The notes below the pieces were generated by a model. The model had not been told where the DNA came from. It did not search any database and was given only the letters and a program-made list of their open reading frames with translations. Position numbers and translations under genes: made by a program. Below, one piece after another: positions 10,184 through 19,257 of a stretch of DNA of 64,000 nucleotides. The DNA is taken from positions 1-64,000 of the forward strand of contig JAJYQJ010000068.1 of NCBI GenBank assembly GCA_021794655.1, given 5' to 3'. Numbering within the stretch: the first letter of the stretch is position 1; every line of letters starts with the position of its first letter. The DNA is from Actinomycetes bacterium. Its GTDB lineage: Bacteria; Actinomycetota; Acidimicrobiia; Acidimicrobiales; RAAP-2.

Positions 10184-11478
10184 CTTGGACCACCCTCATC
10201 TCCTCGCTCAGCGTCGACGTCGCTGCCAGAGTCGCTCGCTGAAAGCGCCCACACCCTCTGGCCGACGGGAGGAAGGATCGCGTGCTCTTCTTCACGCGTC
10301 GCTCCGACTGCGAAAGCACGGTTCAAGAGCACCGCGGCAGCGACGACCCCGACCGCGACGAGTAGCCCCCACCAGTGCCACACAACGATCGCCGCCACGA
10401 TCATCAGCCAACCAAGGGTCATCGGGATAAGGCGCTTCCAGCCCAGATCCATCAGTTGGTCGTAGCGGAAGCGGGGGAGGGCCGCACGGAACCATACGTA
10501 GATGAACAAGAACACTAAGACCTTCAAGAGGAACCACACCACCGGCATCCATATCTCAGCCGTCGGTATGAATCGAGGAATCGGTCCGTCGGGCCCACCG
10601 AAGAACAACGTGACGACGACCGCAGACATCGTGATCGTATTCATGAACTCCGCGAGGAAGAACAACGCAAACCGGATCGAGGAGTACTCGGTGTGGAACC
10701 CACCCACCAACTCCGATTCAGCCTCCGTGAGGTCGAAGGGGGGACGGGTCAGCTCCGCGGTTATCGCGATCATGAAGAAGATGAACGGCAGGAATCCAAG
10801 GCGGATCAGGTTCCAATCCCAAAAAGCCGCTGCTTGCGAATCGACAATCGCCCTCGTCGACAGCGACCCCGAAATCAAGACGACTGTCACGACGGTCATA
10901 CCCAACGCGGCCTCGTAGGAGATCATCTGAGCGGACGCCCGCACGGAGCCCAAGAGGGGATACTTAGAACCTGAAGACCATCCGGCGAGCATCACTCCAT
11001 AGACCGCGATCGAGGACATCGCCAGCACGAAAAGTATGCCAATTGGTGGATCGGCAACCTGGAGCTCGAACGTGTGTGAGCCGACCGTTATCACCCCACC
11101 GACCGGCACGACCGTAAAGATCAACAGGGCGGGAATCAGCGAGAGATAAGGGGCCAACTTGAACACGAATGAGTCGGCTCGCTCGGGAAGCAGGTCCTCT
11201 TTGAAGAAGAGCTTGATCCCATCGGCCATCGTCTGGAGAAGTCCCCACGGGCCGGCTCTGTTCGGCCCAATCCTGCTCTGCATATCCGAGATGACTTTGC
11301 GCTCAAACCAGATCATCAACATCACCGAGACGAGGAGCGCCGAAAACGCGACGAGCACTTTGATCGCGACGATCAGCCACACCTGCCAGTTCAGCCCGTG
11401 GACAAAAAGCGGATCGCCGCTCGACGCGAGTGCGCCGAGCGTTCTAAGATGCGCCGTTGGATCCAAGAGAGATCTCAC
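10180..11478 (-). CDS. nuoH: NADH-quinone oxidoreductase subunit H
   Basis: Eight-helix membrane subunit that forms the quinone chamber with NuoB and NuoD; 432 residues. Visible signatures are WFERKVISDMQSRIGPNRAG near the start, the KLFFKEDLLPERAD loop, and the acidic quinone-site loop LTRPPFDLTEAESELVGGF. The C-terminal tail beyond the last helix, about 50 residues rich in Asp, Glu and Gly, is not part of the core family. GTG start overlaps the nuoG stop (GTGA). Confidence 0.95.
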   Translation of the reverse strand: MRSLLDPTAHLRTLGALASSGDPLFVHGLNWQVWLIVAIKVLVAFSALLVSVMLMIWFERKVISDMQSRIGPNRAGPWGLLQTMADGIKLFFKEDLLPERADSFVFKLAPYLSLIPALLIFTVVPVGGVITVGSHTFELQVADPPIGILFVLAMSSIAVYGVMLAGWSSGSKYPLLGSVRASAQMISYEAALGMTVVTVVLISGSLSTRAIVDSQAAAFWDWNLIRLGFLPFIFFMIAITAELTRPPFDLTEAESELVGGFHTEYSSIRFALFFLAEFMNTITMSAVVVTLFFGGPDGPIPRFIPTAEIWMPVVWFLLKVLVFLFIYVWFRAALPRFRYDQLMDLGWKRLIPMTLGWLMIVAAIVVWHWWGLLVAVGVVAAAVLLNRAFAVGATREEEHAILPPVGQRVWALSASDSGSDVDAERGDEGGPR

Positions 11479-14423
11479 AACGACTCCATCCTCACGTCGT
11501 TTACCACCGAAGAAGCGTCGATCAACATCGACACCGCATTGATCACTCCGTCTTCATCGTCGCGTGCACCGCCTGCGCCGCCTGAACCGTTTGAACCGTT
11601 GGAACCGTTGGATGCAGCCAAGGGGAGGTTGAAACCGACGACGGCGACACCTCGTGGAACCTGCGAATCTACGTGGGCCTCTAGAACGAGTGAGCCACGC
11701 GCTGAACGTAACTTCACCAAGTCCCCGGTCTTCACGCCGAGGCGATCGAGGTCGTAGCCGTTCGCACGTACCCTGGCGAACGAGACGAGAGTGCTGAGCG
11801 ACGGGGAGGAGGCGACCGCGCTAGAAGAGTCGTAGAGGCAACGTTGCGCAACCAGCCTTAGTGAGTAGCTGTCGGCCGGTGGGGTCTGAAAGCCGGTGAC
11901 ACCGCTTGAGTTATCCCTCCGGTCTCTACCGACTATCTGAGGGACCTCAACCGGGTCGCGAGCGTCTCGTCTCGGCTCTTCGCTCTCTGCGACGGGTGGC
12001 CCGGCAGACCCGACACGTGGCGGAGCTCCCTGACGCTCGACGGAGTCGACTCCTGGAAGTGCGACGGGGTCGACCAAGAGGACCTCGTGACGGTTCGAAC
12101 GAACGCTTTCGTCGTTCACATCGATTGGAACCACGACGCCGTCGCGCGCCCAGCTCGACGACATAACCTCATTGCTCAGACCCAGGTACGCGGGAGCGAG
12201 GTTCGCTATCTCGTTCCTGATCCCCTCTACGCTGTCGACATCCAGGTCCCCTCCAAGAGACCCGGCCAGCTCTGACGCGATCATCCAGTCCGGCCAGGCG
12301 TGACCAGGCGCAACTACCTTGTGCCCGAGCCTCGTGACCCTTCCCTCGATGTTCGTTGTCGTGCCAGGACGTTCGTGGCTGACCGCGACCGGCAACACTA
12401 CGTCTGCGATAGAGGCGAGCTCACCTCGATGCCCCGTCACCGCTACGACGAACTCCGCCCGATCTATCGCGGCCACTGCGAGTGCGCGATCTGGAAAGTC
12501 CGAGAGCGGATCGGCCCCGATAGCGAGTAACGCTCTCGTCGGTGAGATCTCGTTACCTTCCTCAATCGACTCATCGCCGCTCAGTGACATGAGCATCGAG
12601 GTCGTGTCGCGACCGCGCCTATCTGGAACAGCGCCCCACGCCGCCTCGAACCACCTACGACCCGCGTCGAGCTCGACGCGACCGGGAAGGAGGCCGGGAG
12701 CGAGGCCCATATCAATCGCACCGAACACGTTGCCACGACGAAGAGCAAAGAGAAACTTCGCCTCGGGTAGCTCCCTCGCCAGGATCCGAGCGGCTTCTTC
12801 TACCGGCGCCGAGCCCTCCGCCATCGATTGGCGTCCGACAACTACGACGACACGCCGGCCGCGCCCACGCTCTTTGTCCGTACCCGTCGACGCGAGAAGT
12901 CTCGTCGCGATCCCGAGCGCGTCTGCGCTCGCGGCGGCCCCTTCGGGATGGTTGCTGAGCGCGGCGTCGAGCCTGCCGTCTCGGGTCAACGCTCCAGCGA
13001 TAGCTGGGGCGTCTCCGGGACGGATCGCAATAAAGGCCTCCGCGAACTTCGTCAGCTCTGTCGGGCAAGGCGCTATCTCTATCAACGACGTCTTGTGCGC
13101 GACGACGGACTCTCGCAACCTGAGGAACAAGACCGGAAGCTCCTCGCGGATGTCGCCGCACAACGTGACGACGACCTCTGCGTTTGAAGCCTCGTCGATC
13201 GTCGCACGGGGTAGAGACAACACCAGCTCTGAAGAGAGGCCGTCACCGATCTGGGCGTCCACGGAGTCCGTGCCGATCACACCCTTTGCAAGCTTTGCCC
13301 ACGCGTATGCACTCTCGTTTGTGAGCCTCGCCCCTCCGATCACACCTATCGCCTCTGGTCCTCCCGCCTCCTTGGCCTTCAAGAGACCCTTCGCTGCCAC
13401 GCGAAGAGCTTCGTTCCACGAAACGGGAACCAACGTGCCGTCTTTCTTGACTAACGGCTCAGAGATCCTCGTAGCGAGATTTGACCCCGTCTCACGAACC
13501 TCGCCTTCGTAGCGACCACCCGATACTTCGTCGCCGTTCACCGACTCGAAGACGAAGCGACCTTTGTCGCAGAGCCAACCGTGGTTCACCGGCTCCGAGT
13601 CGATACCCAAGATCCGTGTCAAACGGTTCAACGACGACTGCACTGCGACCCTGCAGCCAACAGAGCACGTCGTGCACGTCGACTCAACTTGATCGAGATC
13701 CCAGGGTCTCGCGCTGAAGCGATACGGGCTCGCAGTTAGGGCGCCGACCGGGCATATCTGAACGGTGTTCCCGCTGAAGTACGACGTGAACTTCGTATCT
13801 GGAAACGCTGCGACCTCGACTTGCTCGCCGCGTCCTGCAAAGTCAATCTGGGCCTCTCCGGCGACCTCGCTCGCAAAACGCGTGCACCGGCTGCACTGGA
13901 TGCAACGCTCCCGATCCAACAGGACTAGGTCCGAGAGCACTACCGGCTTCTCGAAGTGGCGCTTCTCTTCTATAAAACGACTCTCGCCTGGGCCGTAGGC
14001 GAGGGTCTGGTCCTGGAGCGGGCACTCACCACCCTTGTCGCACACCGGACAGTCGAGCGGATGGTTGACCAAGAGGAACTCGAGCACCCCGTCTTGAGCC
14101 TTCTTGACCTTCTCCGACTTCGTGCTCACCTCCATCCCGTCAGCGACCTCGACATAGCACGACGGCTGGAGCGTCGATCCTCTCGGCCCGCTCACCTCGA
14201 CGAGACACATCCTGCAGACACCGACCGACTTCATCCTCGGGTGGTAGCAAAACCTTGGGATGTAAGTGCCCGCGCGTTCGGCCGCCTTGATCACGACTTC
14301 GCCACGCCGCGCGCTAATCGTGCGTCCATCCAGCGTCATCGTGACCTCGCCCGGGTCCGGCGCGCCCTCGCCGTGACTCTCGCCGTGGTCGGAGTCGTTC
14401 CGTGTTTGGGTTTCCTCAGGCAT
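11475..14423 (-). CDS. nuoG: NADH-quinone oxidoreductase subunit G
   Basis: Large peripheral-arm subunit, 982 residues. The N-terminal [2Fe-2S] domain (FCYHPRMKSVGVCRMCLVEV) is followed by the His/Cys-ligated cluster (HPLDCPVCDKGGECPLQDQ), a [4Fe-4S] motif (ERCIQCSRC) and a further cluster motif (CTTCSVGCRV). The rest is a molybdopterin-oxidoreductase-like domain that no longer needs the cofactor. Near the C-terminus lies a low-complexity SNGSNGSNGSGG stretch encoded by 9-bp repeats (11584-11610). Its first eight bases overlap the end of nuoF. Confidence 0.95.
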   Translation of the reverse strand: MPEETQTRNDSDHGESHGEGAPDPGEVTMTLDGRTISARRGEVVIKAAERAGTYIPRFCYHPRMKSVGVCRMCLVEVSGPRGSTLQPSCYVEVADGMEVSTKSEKVKKAQDGVLEFLLVNHPLDCPVCDKGGECPLQDQTLAYGPGESRFIEEKRHFEKPVVLSDLVLLDRERCIQCSRCTRFASEVAGEAQIDFAGRGEQVEVAAFPDTKFTSYFSGNTVQICPVGALTASPYRFSARPWDLDQVESTCTTCSVGCRVAVQSSLNRLTRILGIDSEPVNHGWLCDKGRFVFESVNGDEVSGGRYEGEVRETGSNLATRISEPLVKKDGTLVPVSWNEALRVAAKGLLKAKEAGGPEAIGVIGGARLTNESAYAWAKLAKGVIGTDSVDAQIGDGLSSELVLSLPRATIDEASNAEVVVTLCGDIREELPVLFLRLRESVVAHKTSLIEIAPCPTELTKFAEAFIAIRPGDAPAIAGALTRDGRLDAALSNHPEGAAASADALGIATRLLASTGTDKERGRGRRVVVVVGRQSMAEGSAPVEEAARILARELPEAKFLFALRRGNVFGAIDMGLAPGLLPGRVELDAGRRWFEAAWGAVPDRRGRDTTSMLMSLSGDESIEEGNEISPTRALLAIGADPLSDFPDRALAVAAIDRAEFVVAVTGHRGELASIADVVLPVAVSHERPGTTTNIEGRVTRLGHKVVAPGHAWPDWMIASELAGSLGGDLDVDSVEGIRNEIANLAPAYLGLSNEVMSSSWARDGVVVPIDVNDESVRSNRHEVLLVDPVALPGVDSVERQGAPPRVGSAGPPVAESEEPRRDARDPVEVPQIVGRDRRDNSSGVTGFQTPPADSYSLRLVAQRCLYDSSSAVASSPSLSTLVSFARVRANGYDLDRLGVKTGDLVKLRSARGSLVLEAHVDSQVPRGVAVVGFNLPLAASNGSNGSNGSGGAGGARDDEDGVINAVSMLIDASSVVNDVRMESL
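11584..11610. repeat. three 9-bp tandem repeats inside nuoG
   Basis: GAACCGTTT, GAACCGTTG, GAACCGTTG on the plus strand; on the coding strand they give repeated Asn-Gly-Ser. The unit is a multiple of three, so copy-number change keeps the frame. Confidence 0.75.
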
Positions 14424-15720
14424 ACGGGCAGGCTCCGTCTTTTACGTGATGGAGGAATTCATCTCGGAACATCAAAATGGCAGAGTGAATAGAGGACGGT
14501 ATCGATGGACCAAGAACACAGATCGTCGTCTGCTGGGGCGGCCACGTCAAACCCGGCGCGATATTGTCACAGACGTCGAGGAGGAGGTCCAGATCCTCTT
14601 CACGCCCCTCGCCGCTCTCGATCCGATTGAGCACTCTCTTCAACCAGCCGGACCCCTCTCTACACGGGGTGCACTGCCCACACGACTCTCTGGCGAAGAA
14701 CTTCGTGATACGAAGCGCAGCTCTCACCGCACACGTCGACGAGTCCATCACCACGATCGACCCCGACCCGAGCATCGAGCCGGCCTCTCCAACTTCGTCT
14801 TGGCCAAGAGGGAGATCCAAGTGCTCGGGCCCGAACCACGGCGCCGATACCCCTCCAGGGATAAAGGCCTTCAGATCGTTTCCGTCGAGAATTCCGCCTC
14901 CGAGAACCGGTGCGTAAATCAGGTCGCGAAAAGTCGTCTTTACCATCTCCAACTCGTAAACTCCGGGGTTCTTCACACGCCCTGAGAGCGCAAAGAGGCG
15001 TGTCCCGGTTGAGCGACCAGCTCCGAGGGCCGCGAACGCGGCGCCTCCGTTGTTGATAATCCAAGGGAGATTCGACATCGTCTCGACGTTGTTGACGACG
15101 GTCGGCTCACCGTAGAGGCCGATCGCGGCCGGAAAAAACGGAGGCTTTATCCGGGGAAACCCACGCTTTCCCTCCAACGACTCAAGCAGAGCGGTCTCTT
15201 CGCCACAGATGTACGCACCGGCGCCGGGGTGGACGACGACGTCGACGGAGTACCCCGAATGAAATATGTCAGAGCCGGCAGCCCCCTTGTCGTAGGCGTC
15301 GTTCAACGCCTGCTGGACTCTTTCCAAGCCGAGCGCGAACTCGCCTCTTAGGTATATGAACACCTTGGTCACCTGGAGTGCGTACGCGGCTATCAGCACG
15401 CCTTCGACGAGCTGGTGAGGGTCACGTTCGACCAAGAGATGGTCCTTAAAGGTTGCCGGCTCGCTCTCGTCGCCGTTGACGACCAGATAAGTCGTCTGAG
15501 CCTTGCGCAGCATCGACCACTTCCTGCCCGCCGGGAACCCTGCACCGCCCCGGCCAAGGAGGCTCGCCGCGTCGACTTCGGCCGCGACGGCTTCTGGAGT
15601 CATCTTCACCGCCTTGCGAAGGGCTTCGTAACCTCCGGTCGCAAGATAGCGCTCGATCGTATGGGAGTCTTCATAGCCCATACGTGACGTAACGATCTTT
15701 GGAGCCTCAGTTATTGCCAT
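14416..15720 (-). CDS. nuoF: NADH-quinone oxidoreductase subunit F
   Basis: NADH-binding flavoprotein that takes electrons from NADH to FMN and cluster N3; 434 residues. Visible are the FMN/NADH glycine-rich segment LLGRGGAGFPAGRKWSML, the second nucleotide-site segment (GAGAYICGEETALLESLEGK) and the [4Fe-4S] motif ESCGQCTPCREGSGW. The ATG shares one base with the nuoE stop (TGATG) and is preceded by GGGAG, a fair ribosome-binding site. Confidence 0.95.
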   Translation of the reverse strand: MAITEAPKIVTSRMGYEDSHTIERYLATGGYEALRKAVKMTPEAVAAEVDAASLLGRGGAGFPAGRKWSMLRKAQTTYLVVNGDESEPATFKDHLLVERDPHQLVEGVLIAAYALQVTKVFIYLRGEFALGLERVQQALNDAYDKGAAGSDIFHSGYSVDVVVHPGAGAYICGEETALLESLEGKRGFPRIKPPFFPAAIGLYGEPTVVNNVETMSNLPWIINNGGAAFAALGAGRSTGTRLFALSGRVKNPGVYELEMVKTTFRDLIYAPVLGGGILDGNDLKAFIPGGVSAPWFGPEHLDLPLGQDEVGEAGSMLGSGSIVVMDSSTCAVRAALRITKFFARESCGQCTPCREGSGWLKRVLNRIESGEGREEDLDLLLDVCDNIAPGLTWPPQQTTICVLGPSIPSSIHSAILMFRDEFLHHVKDGACPYA

Positions 15721-16262
15721 CAGCGACTCCCTACGTTACGACGCACTCTTATCAACGTGCCATGTGGTGGGATGGAGTCCGACAACTCTCCGGTGCGGAG
15801 CTTCTCTACCAACGAATCAAAGGACTCCGGCGTCTGGCTCCCAACGTAGCGGTGGTTCACCTGCACGCACGGCGCCCGACCGCAGTCGGCGAGGCACTCG
15901 GCCTCTTCTAAGGTGACCATCCCATCACTCGTCGTAGCACCCACGCCTATCCCAAGCGAGCTCTGTGCGTGGTTGAGAAGGTCTTCCCCACCACGAAGTA
16001 AGCACGCGATGTTGGTGCAGATCGAGATGACATACTTGCCAACCGGCTCTAGATGAATCATGTCGTAGAAACTCGCCGTACCACGCACCTCTGCCGGGGT
16101 GACGCCTACGATCTGAGCAATCTCTTCCATCGCCTCGGGACGGAGCCATCCGTCTTGTTCTTGTGCGAGATGGCACAACGGCACCAACGCAGAGCGAGCG
16201 TCGGGGTAGAGGGCGACGATTTCAAGTGCCCGCGCGCGTATCTCGGGACTCAGATGGTTCAT
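15720..16262 (-). CDS. nuoE: NADH-quinone oxidoreductase subunit E
   Basis: Thioredoxin-fold [2Fe-2S] protein (cluster N1a) that pairs with NuoF; 180 residues. The four cluster ligands are seen in two pairs: CTNIAC (C-x4-C) and CLADCGRAPC. The N-terminal helical bundle LSPEIRARALEIVALYPDAR is typical. ATGA overlap with the nuoD stop. Confidence 0.95.
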   Translation of the reverse strand: MNHLSPEIRARALEIVALYPDARSALVPLCHLAQEQDGWLRPEAMEEIAQIVGVTPAEVRGTASFYDMIHLEPVGKYVISICTNIACLLRGGEDLLNHAQSSLGIGVGATTSDGMVTLEEAECLADCGRAPCVQVNHRYVGSQTPESFDSLVEKLRTGELSDSIPPHGTLIRVRRNVGSR

Positions 16263-17596
16263 CGGTCCACCTCCCCCATCACCGGATCGACAGACGACGT
16301 CGTCGCGACCGCGTCGGCGACGAGCCCTCCTCGAAGCAGCAACGGCAACGACTGGAGGTTCACGAAGCTCGGGGCCCTTATGTGCATGCGAAGCGGTTTC
16401 GAAGTTCCGTTCGATACGAGGTAGCAGCCGAGCTCACCCCTCGGTGACTCCACCGCTACGTACGCCTCACCTTCTGGAACCCTGAACCCCTCGGTGAAGA
16501 CCTTGAAGTGATGGATCAACGCCTCCATCGACTCGTCTATTCGCGCCCTCGGAGGCGGGGTAACTTTGCGGTCCGCAACCCTGTAGTCACCGTCTGGCAT
16601 CTTCTCCGCCACTTGGCGGATGATGCGAATCGACTCTCTGATCTCGTTAAGACGAATCGAGTAGCGATCGAAGTTGTCCCCGTACTTTCCAACCAGCACG
16701 TCAAAGTCGACCTCGTCGTAGGCGAGATAGGGCATCGCCTTTCGCAGATCCCACGCAACTCCGGTCGAACGCAGTATCGGCCCGGTGAGCGAGAGTGCGA
16801 CCGCCTCTTCTGCCGTCAAGTTCCCGACCGCCTCGGTCCGCTCCCTGAAAATCGGCTGTCCGGTCAACAACTCGTCGTACTCGTAGGTGCGCGCGAGCAC
16901 CGTCTCACAGATGACCTCGACGTCGTCTTGCCAACCGTCTGGAAGGTCCGCCGCGACGCCCCCTGGACGTATGTAGTTGTGGTTCATCCGTAGGCCGGTC
17001 GTCTTCTCGAAGAACGACAGCACCATCTCTCGCTCTCTGAATCCGTAGATCATCATCGAAGTCGACCCGAGGTCCATGCCGTTCGTCGCCATCCACATCA
17101 GATGCGACGAAACCCTATTCAACTCCGCCATCAACATCCGGATCCACACCGCTCTAGGTGGAAGATCTACTCCGAGGAGCTCCTCGACCGCGAGTGAGAA
17201 CACGAGTTCGTTGCTGAGTGGGCACAGATAGTCCATCCGGGTGACGTTCGTCGCGCCTTGAACGTAGGTCAGCTCTTCGGCGGTCTTTTCCATCCCGGTG
17301 TGGAGGTAACCGATGACCGGCTTCGTCCTCAAGATCACCTCGCCGTCGACCTCGAGCATGAGGCGTAGAACTCCGTGAGTCGAGGGGTGCTGAGGGCCCA
17401 TGTTGATGATCATCGTCTCATCGTCGCGACGCTCGACGTCGATGTCGTTCGAGTCAACCGACACTCCTTCGGGGAGCCTCAGGACTGCGCCGACCTCGCG
17501 CCTCAGCTCTCCGCTACCGGTCACGGAGCGACTCTCGAGCTCTTGGGCGCCCTCGGACGTCTCGCCCGTGCTCCACGTCGGACTCTGTTCGGTCAT
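16259..17596 (-). CDS. nuoD: NADH-quinone oxidoreductase subunit D
   Basis: The 49-kDa-type subunit lining the quinone site, 445 residues from ATG 17596. The conserved NMGPQHPSTHGVLRLMLEVD with its quinone-site histidine, the RMDYLCPLSNELVFSLAVE segment and the C-terminal VESPRGELGCYLVSNG motif are present. The frame stays open to 17656, but that start would lie inside nuoC; ATG 17596 is eight bases below the nuoC stop and fits the operon spacing. An extra ~40 residues at the N-terminus (Ser, Glu and Thr rich) precede the family core. Confidence 0.93.
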   Translation of the reverse strand: MTEQSPTWSTGETSEGAQELESRSVTGSGELRREVGAVLRLPEGVSVDSNDIDVERRDDETMIINMGPQHPSTHGVLRLMLEVDGEVILRTKPVIGYLHTGMEKTAEELTYVQGATNVTRMDYLCPLSNELVFSLAVEELLGVDLPPRAVWIRMLMAELNRVSSHLMWMATNGMDLGSTSMMIYGFREREMVLSFFEKTTGLRMNHNYIRPGGVAADLPDGWQDDVEVICETVLARTYEYDELLTGQPIFRERTEAVGNLTAEEAVALSLTGPILRSTGVAWDLRKAMPYLAYDEVDFDVLVGKYGDNFDRYSIRLNEIRESIRIIRQVAEKMPDGDYRVADRKVTPPPRARIDESMEALIHHFKVFTEGFRVPEGEAYVAVESPRGELGCYLVSNGTSKPLRMHIRAPSFVNLQSLPLLLRGGLVADAVATTSSVDPVMGEVDR

Positions 17597-17603
17597 CTCG
17601 TAA

Positions 17604-18074
17604 TCACCGCGGTCCCGGGGCTTCTTTGAACTGTATCGGAACTCGCCCGATTCCATAGTCTTTGCGCAGCGGATGTCCTTCCCAGTCTTCAGGCATCAGG
17701 ATGCGAGTGAGGTCAGGGTGGCCCAAGAATTCAATTCCCATCAAGTCAAACGCTTCTCGCTCCATAGCGTCGACTCCGGGGTATATCTCGATAATCGAAG
17801 GCAAGACCGGATCGTCTTCTGGCACCTGGACGCGGACGCGAGCTCTCGACTTCGAGGACAACGAGAGCAGGTTGACGACGACTTCGAAACGTTGTGGCAC
17901 GACGTCTACTGGAAGAGTGCGTCCCTCGTAACCCAGGTAGTCAACCGCGCATAGATCCACACACATCTCATACCCGTGCGACTTGTACTCTTCAATCACG
18001 CTTGAATACTCAGAGCGCGACGGGAAAGTCATCTCCGCCTTCCAAGAACCCCTCGAGCGAGTTTCCGCGGTCAT
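17604..18074 (-). CDS. nuoC: NADH-quinone oxidoreductase subunit C
   Basis: The 30-kDa-type peripheral subunit, 156 residues from ATG 18074. I chose this start because it gives the ATGA overlap with the nuoB stop used throughout this operon; the open frame runs further up to 18119. The family signature region is [20 protein letters not shown] followed by [19 protein letters not shown] and [11 protein letters not shown]. NuoC and NuoD are separate proteins here, not the fused form of enterobacteria. Confidence 0.93.
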   Translation of the reverse strand: MTAETRSRGSWKAEMTFPSRSEYSSVIEEYKSHGYEMCVDLCAVDYLGYEGRTLPVDVVPQRFEVVVNLLSLSSKSRARVRVQVPEDDPVLPSIIEIYPGVDAMEREAFDLMGIEFLGHPDLTRILMPEDWEGHPLRKDYGIGRVPIQFKEAPGPR

Positions 18075-18676
18075 CGCGGAGTAGATACCCGCACTGCCCC
18101 GGGAACTTCGGGCACCCACCCCGCCACGTCGCCGCTTTCACCGTCGCTCCCACCGACCGCGATCGCCGTTTGGTCACCCTCGCTTACCCGCGACTCTATT
18201 GGCTTTCGTCGAGTGATCTCTCCGTTTCTGATCTTCTCGTGAAGCGTCAAGATCGCATGCAGGAGCGTCTCAGGCGACGGCGGGCAGCCTGGAGCGTAGA
18301 CGTCGACCGGCACTATCTGGTCCACCCCCTGAACGATCGCGTAGTTGTTGAACATCCCGCCCGAGGATGCACAAACACCCATCGATATCACCCACTTTGG
18401 CTCCATCATCTGGTCGTAGACCTGCCGCAAGACCGGAGCCATCTTCTGCGAGACCCGCCCCGCGACGATCATCAAATCGGCCTGACGAGGGGAGGCTCGA
18501 AACACCTCCATGCCCATCCTCGAGATGTCGTAGTCAGCCGCCCCAAGAGACATCATCTCGATCGCACAACAAGCGAGGCCGAACGTAGCCGGCCACACGC
18601 TGTTACGGCGCGCCCATTTGACGAGATCTTCCAACGTCCCGGTCAAGAAGTTGTGTTGAAGGTCCTCGAGTCCCAT
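18071..18676 (-). CDS. nuoB: NADH-quinone oxidoreductase subunit B
   Basis: Carries cluster N2, the last iron-sulfur centre before quinone; 201 residues. The adjacent cysteines are in [18 protein letters not shown], with the other ligands in [10 protein letters not shown] and [15 protein letters not shown]-terminal extension of about 35 residues ([15 protein letters not shown]) is acidic and low in complexity. The ATG shares a base with the nuoA stop (TGATG). Confidence 0.95.
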   Translation of the reverse strand: MGLEDLQHNFLTGTLEDLVKWARRNSVWPATFGLACCAIEMMSLGAADYDISRMGMEVFRASPRQADLMIVAGRVSQKMAPVLRQVYDQMMEPKWVISMGVCASSGGMFNNYAIVQGVDQIVPVDVYAPGCPPSPETLLHAILTLHEKIRNGEITRRKPIESRVSEGDQTAIAVGGSDGESGDVAGWVPEVPGAVRVSTPR

Positions 18677-19137
18677 CAGGCCGCCCGCTCCGGCGAGGTC
18701 GGCGGCGATGGGGTTGCGGTGATTCGAAGGATCGTCGAGTCAGAAGTTCGTGACGGCATCCCTTCGCTCAGGCGCTTCGCGGGGCCCCAGTTAAGGGCCC
18801 CGTTACTGATGAGGAACAAGAACGCGACGAACACGACGACCGCGAACACCAAGACTTCTACGAAACCAAACACGCGGATCTCGCGGAATATCACCGCCCA
18901 CGGGTACAAGAAGACTATTTCTATGTCGAAGATGATGAAGATCATCGCGACGAGATAGAAACGAACCGGGAACCGCTGAGGTGGTTCGTGGTCGGGCACT
19001 ATCCCACACTCGTACGGCGCGATCTTCGCACCCGTCGGCTTCTTCGCCGGTCCAAGCAGGCTCGATCCCACGAACGACCCAGCCGCGAACAGGAGGCCTA
19101 GCCCAAGGAGCAATACGATCGGTAGATACTGGTCCAC
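18676..19137 (-). CDS. nuoA: NADH-quinone oxidoreductase subunit A
   Basis: First gene of the nuo operon, 153 residues, GTG start. Three membrane helices and the signature [20 protein letters not shown] followed by [17 protein letters not shown] identify NuoA, which forms part of the quinone chamber wall with NuoH and NuoJ. About 30 extra residues follow the last helix ([18 protein letters not shown]). No strong ribosome-binding site is seen before GTG 19137; the promoter must lie in the 120-base divergent gap. Confidence 0.93.
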   Translation of the reverse strand: MDQYLPIVLLLGLGLLFAAGSFVGSSLLGPAKKPTGAKIAPYECGIVPDHEPPQRFPVRFYLVAMIFIIFDIEIVFLYPWAVIFREIRVFGFVEVLVFAVVVFVAFLFLISNGALNWGPAKRLSEGMPSRTSDSTILRITATPSPPTSPERAA

Positions 19138-19206
19138 AGGTAGATGTTTTTACCACGGGTACCTTCGGCGAAGCACATCGGGACGCCAGCGGCTCACAAC
19201 ACGTTC

Positions 19207-19231
19207 GGTCGGGCGTTGCGATAACCCGACC
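19207..19231. promoter_or_regulatory. inverted repeat between nuoA and the reductase gene
   Basis: GGTCGGG (19207-19213) and CCCGACC (19225-19231) form a perfect 7-bp inverted repeat with an 11-base spacer. It sits in the divergent gap, 26 bases before the GTG at 19258 and 70 bases before nuoA. It could be an operator for both genes or a leader hairpin; the sequence alone does not decide. Confidence 0.4.
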
Positions 19232-19257
19232 CCGCCGCGTCGCCTACGATCTCGGTT

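Noticed and set aside
12319-13512. 397-codon plus-strand open frame
   Set aside because: It is antisense to nuoG, whose domains and motifs are continuous there; the plus-strand product is Ser/Arg/Pro-rich without any recognisable pattern.
17894-18958. 354-codon plus-strand open frame
   Set aside because: Antisense to nuoC, nuoB and nuoA, which are well supported; Arg/His-rich shadow product.
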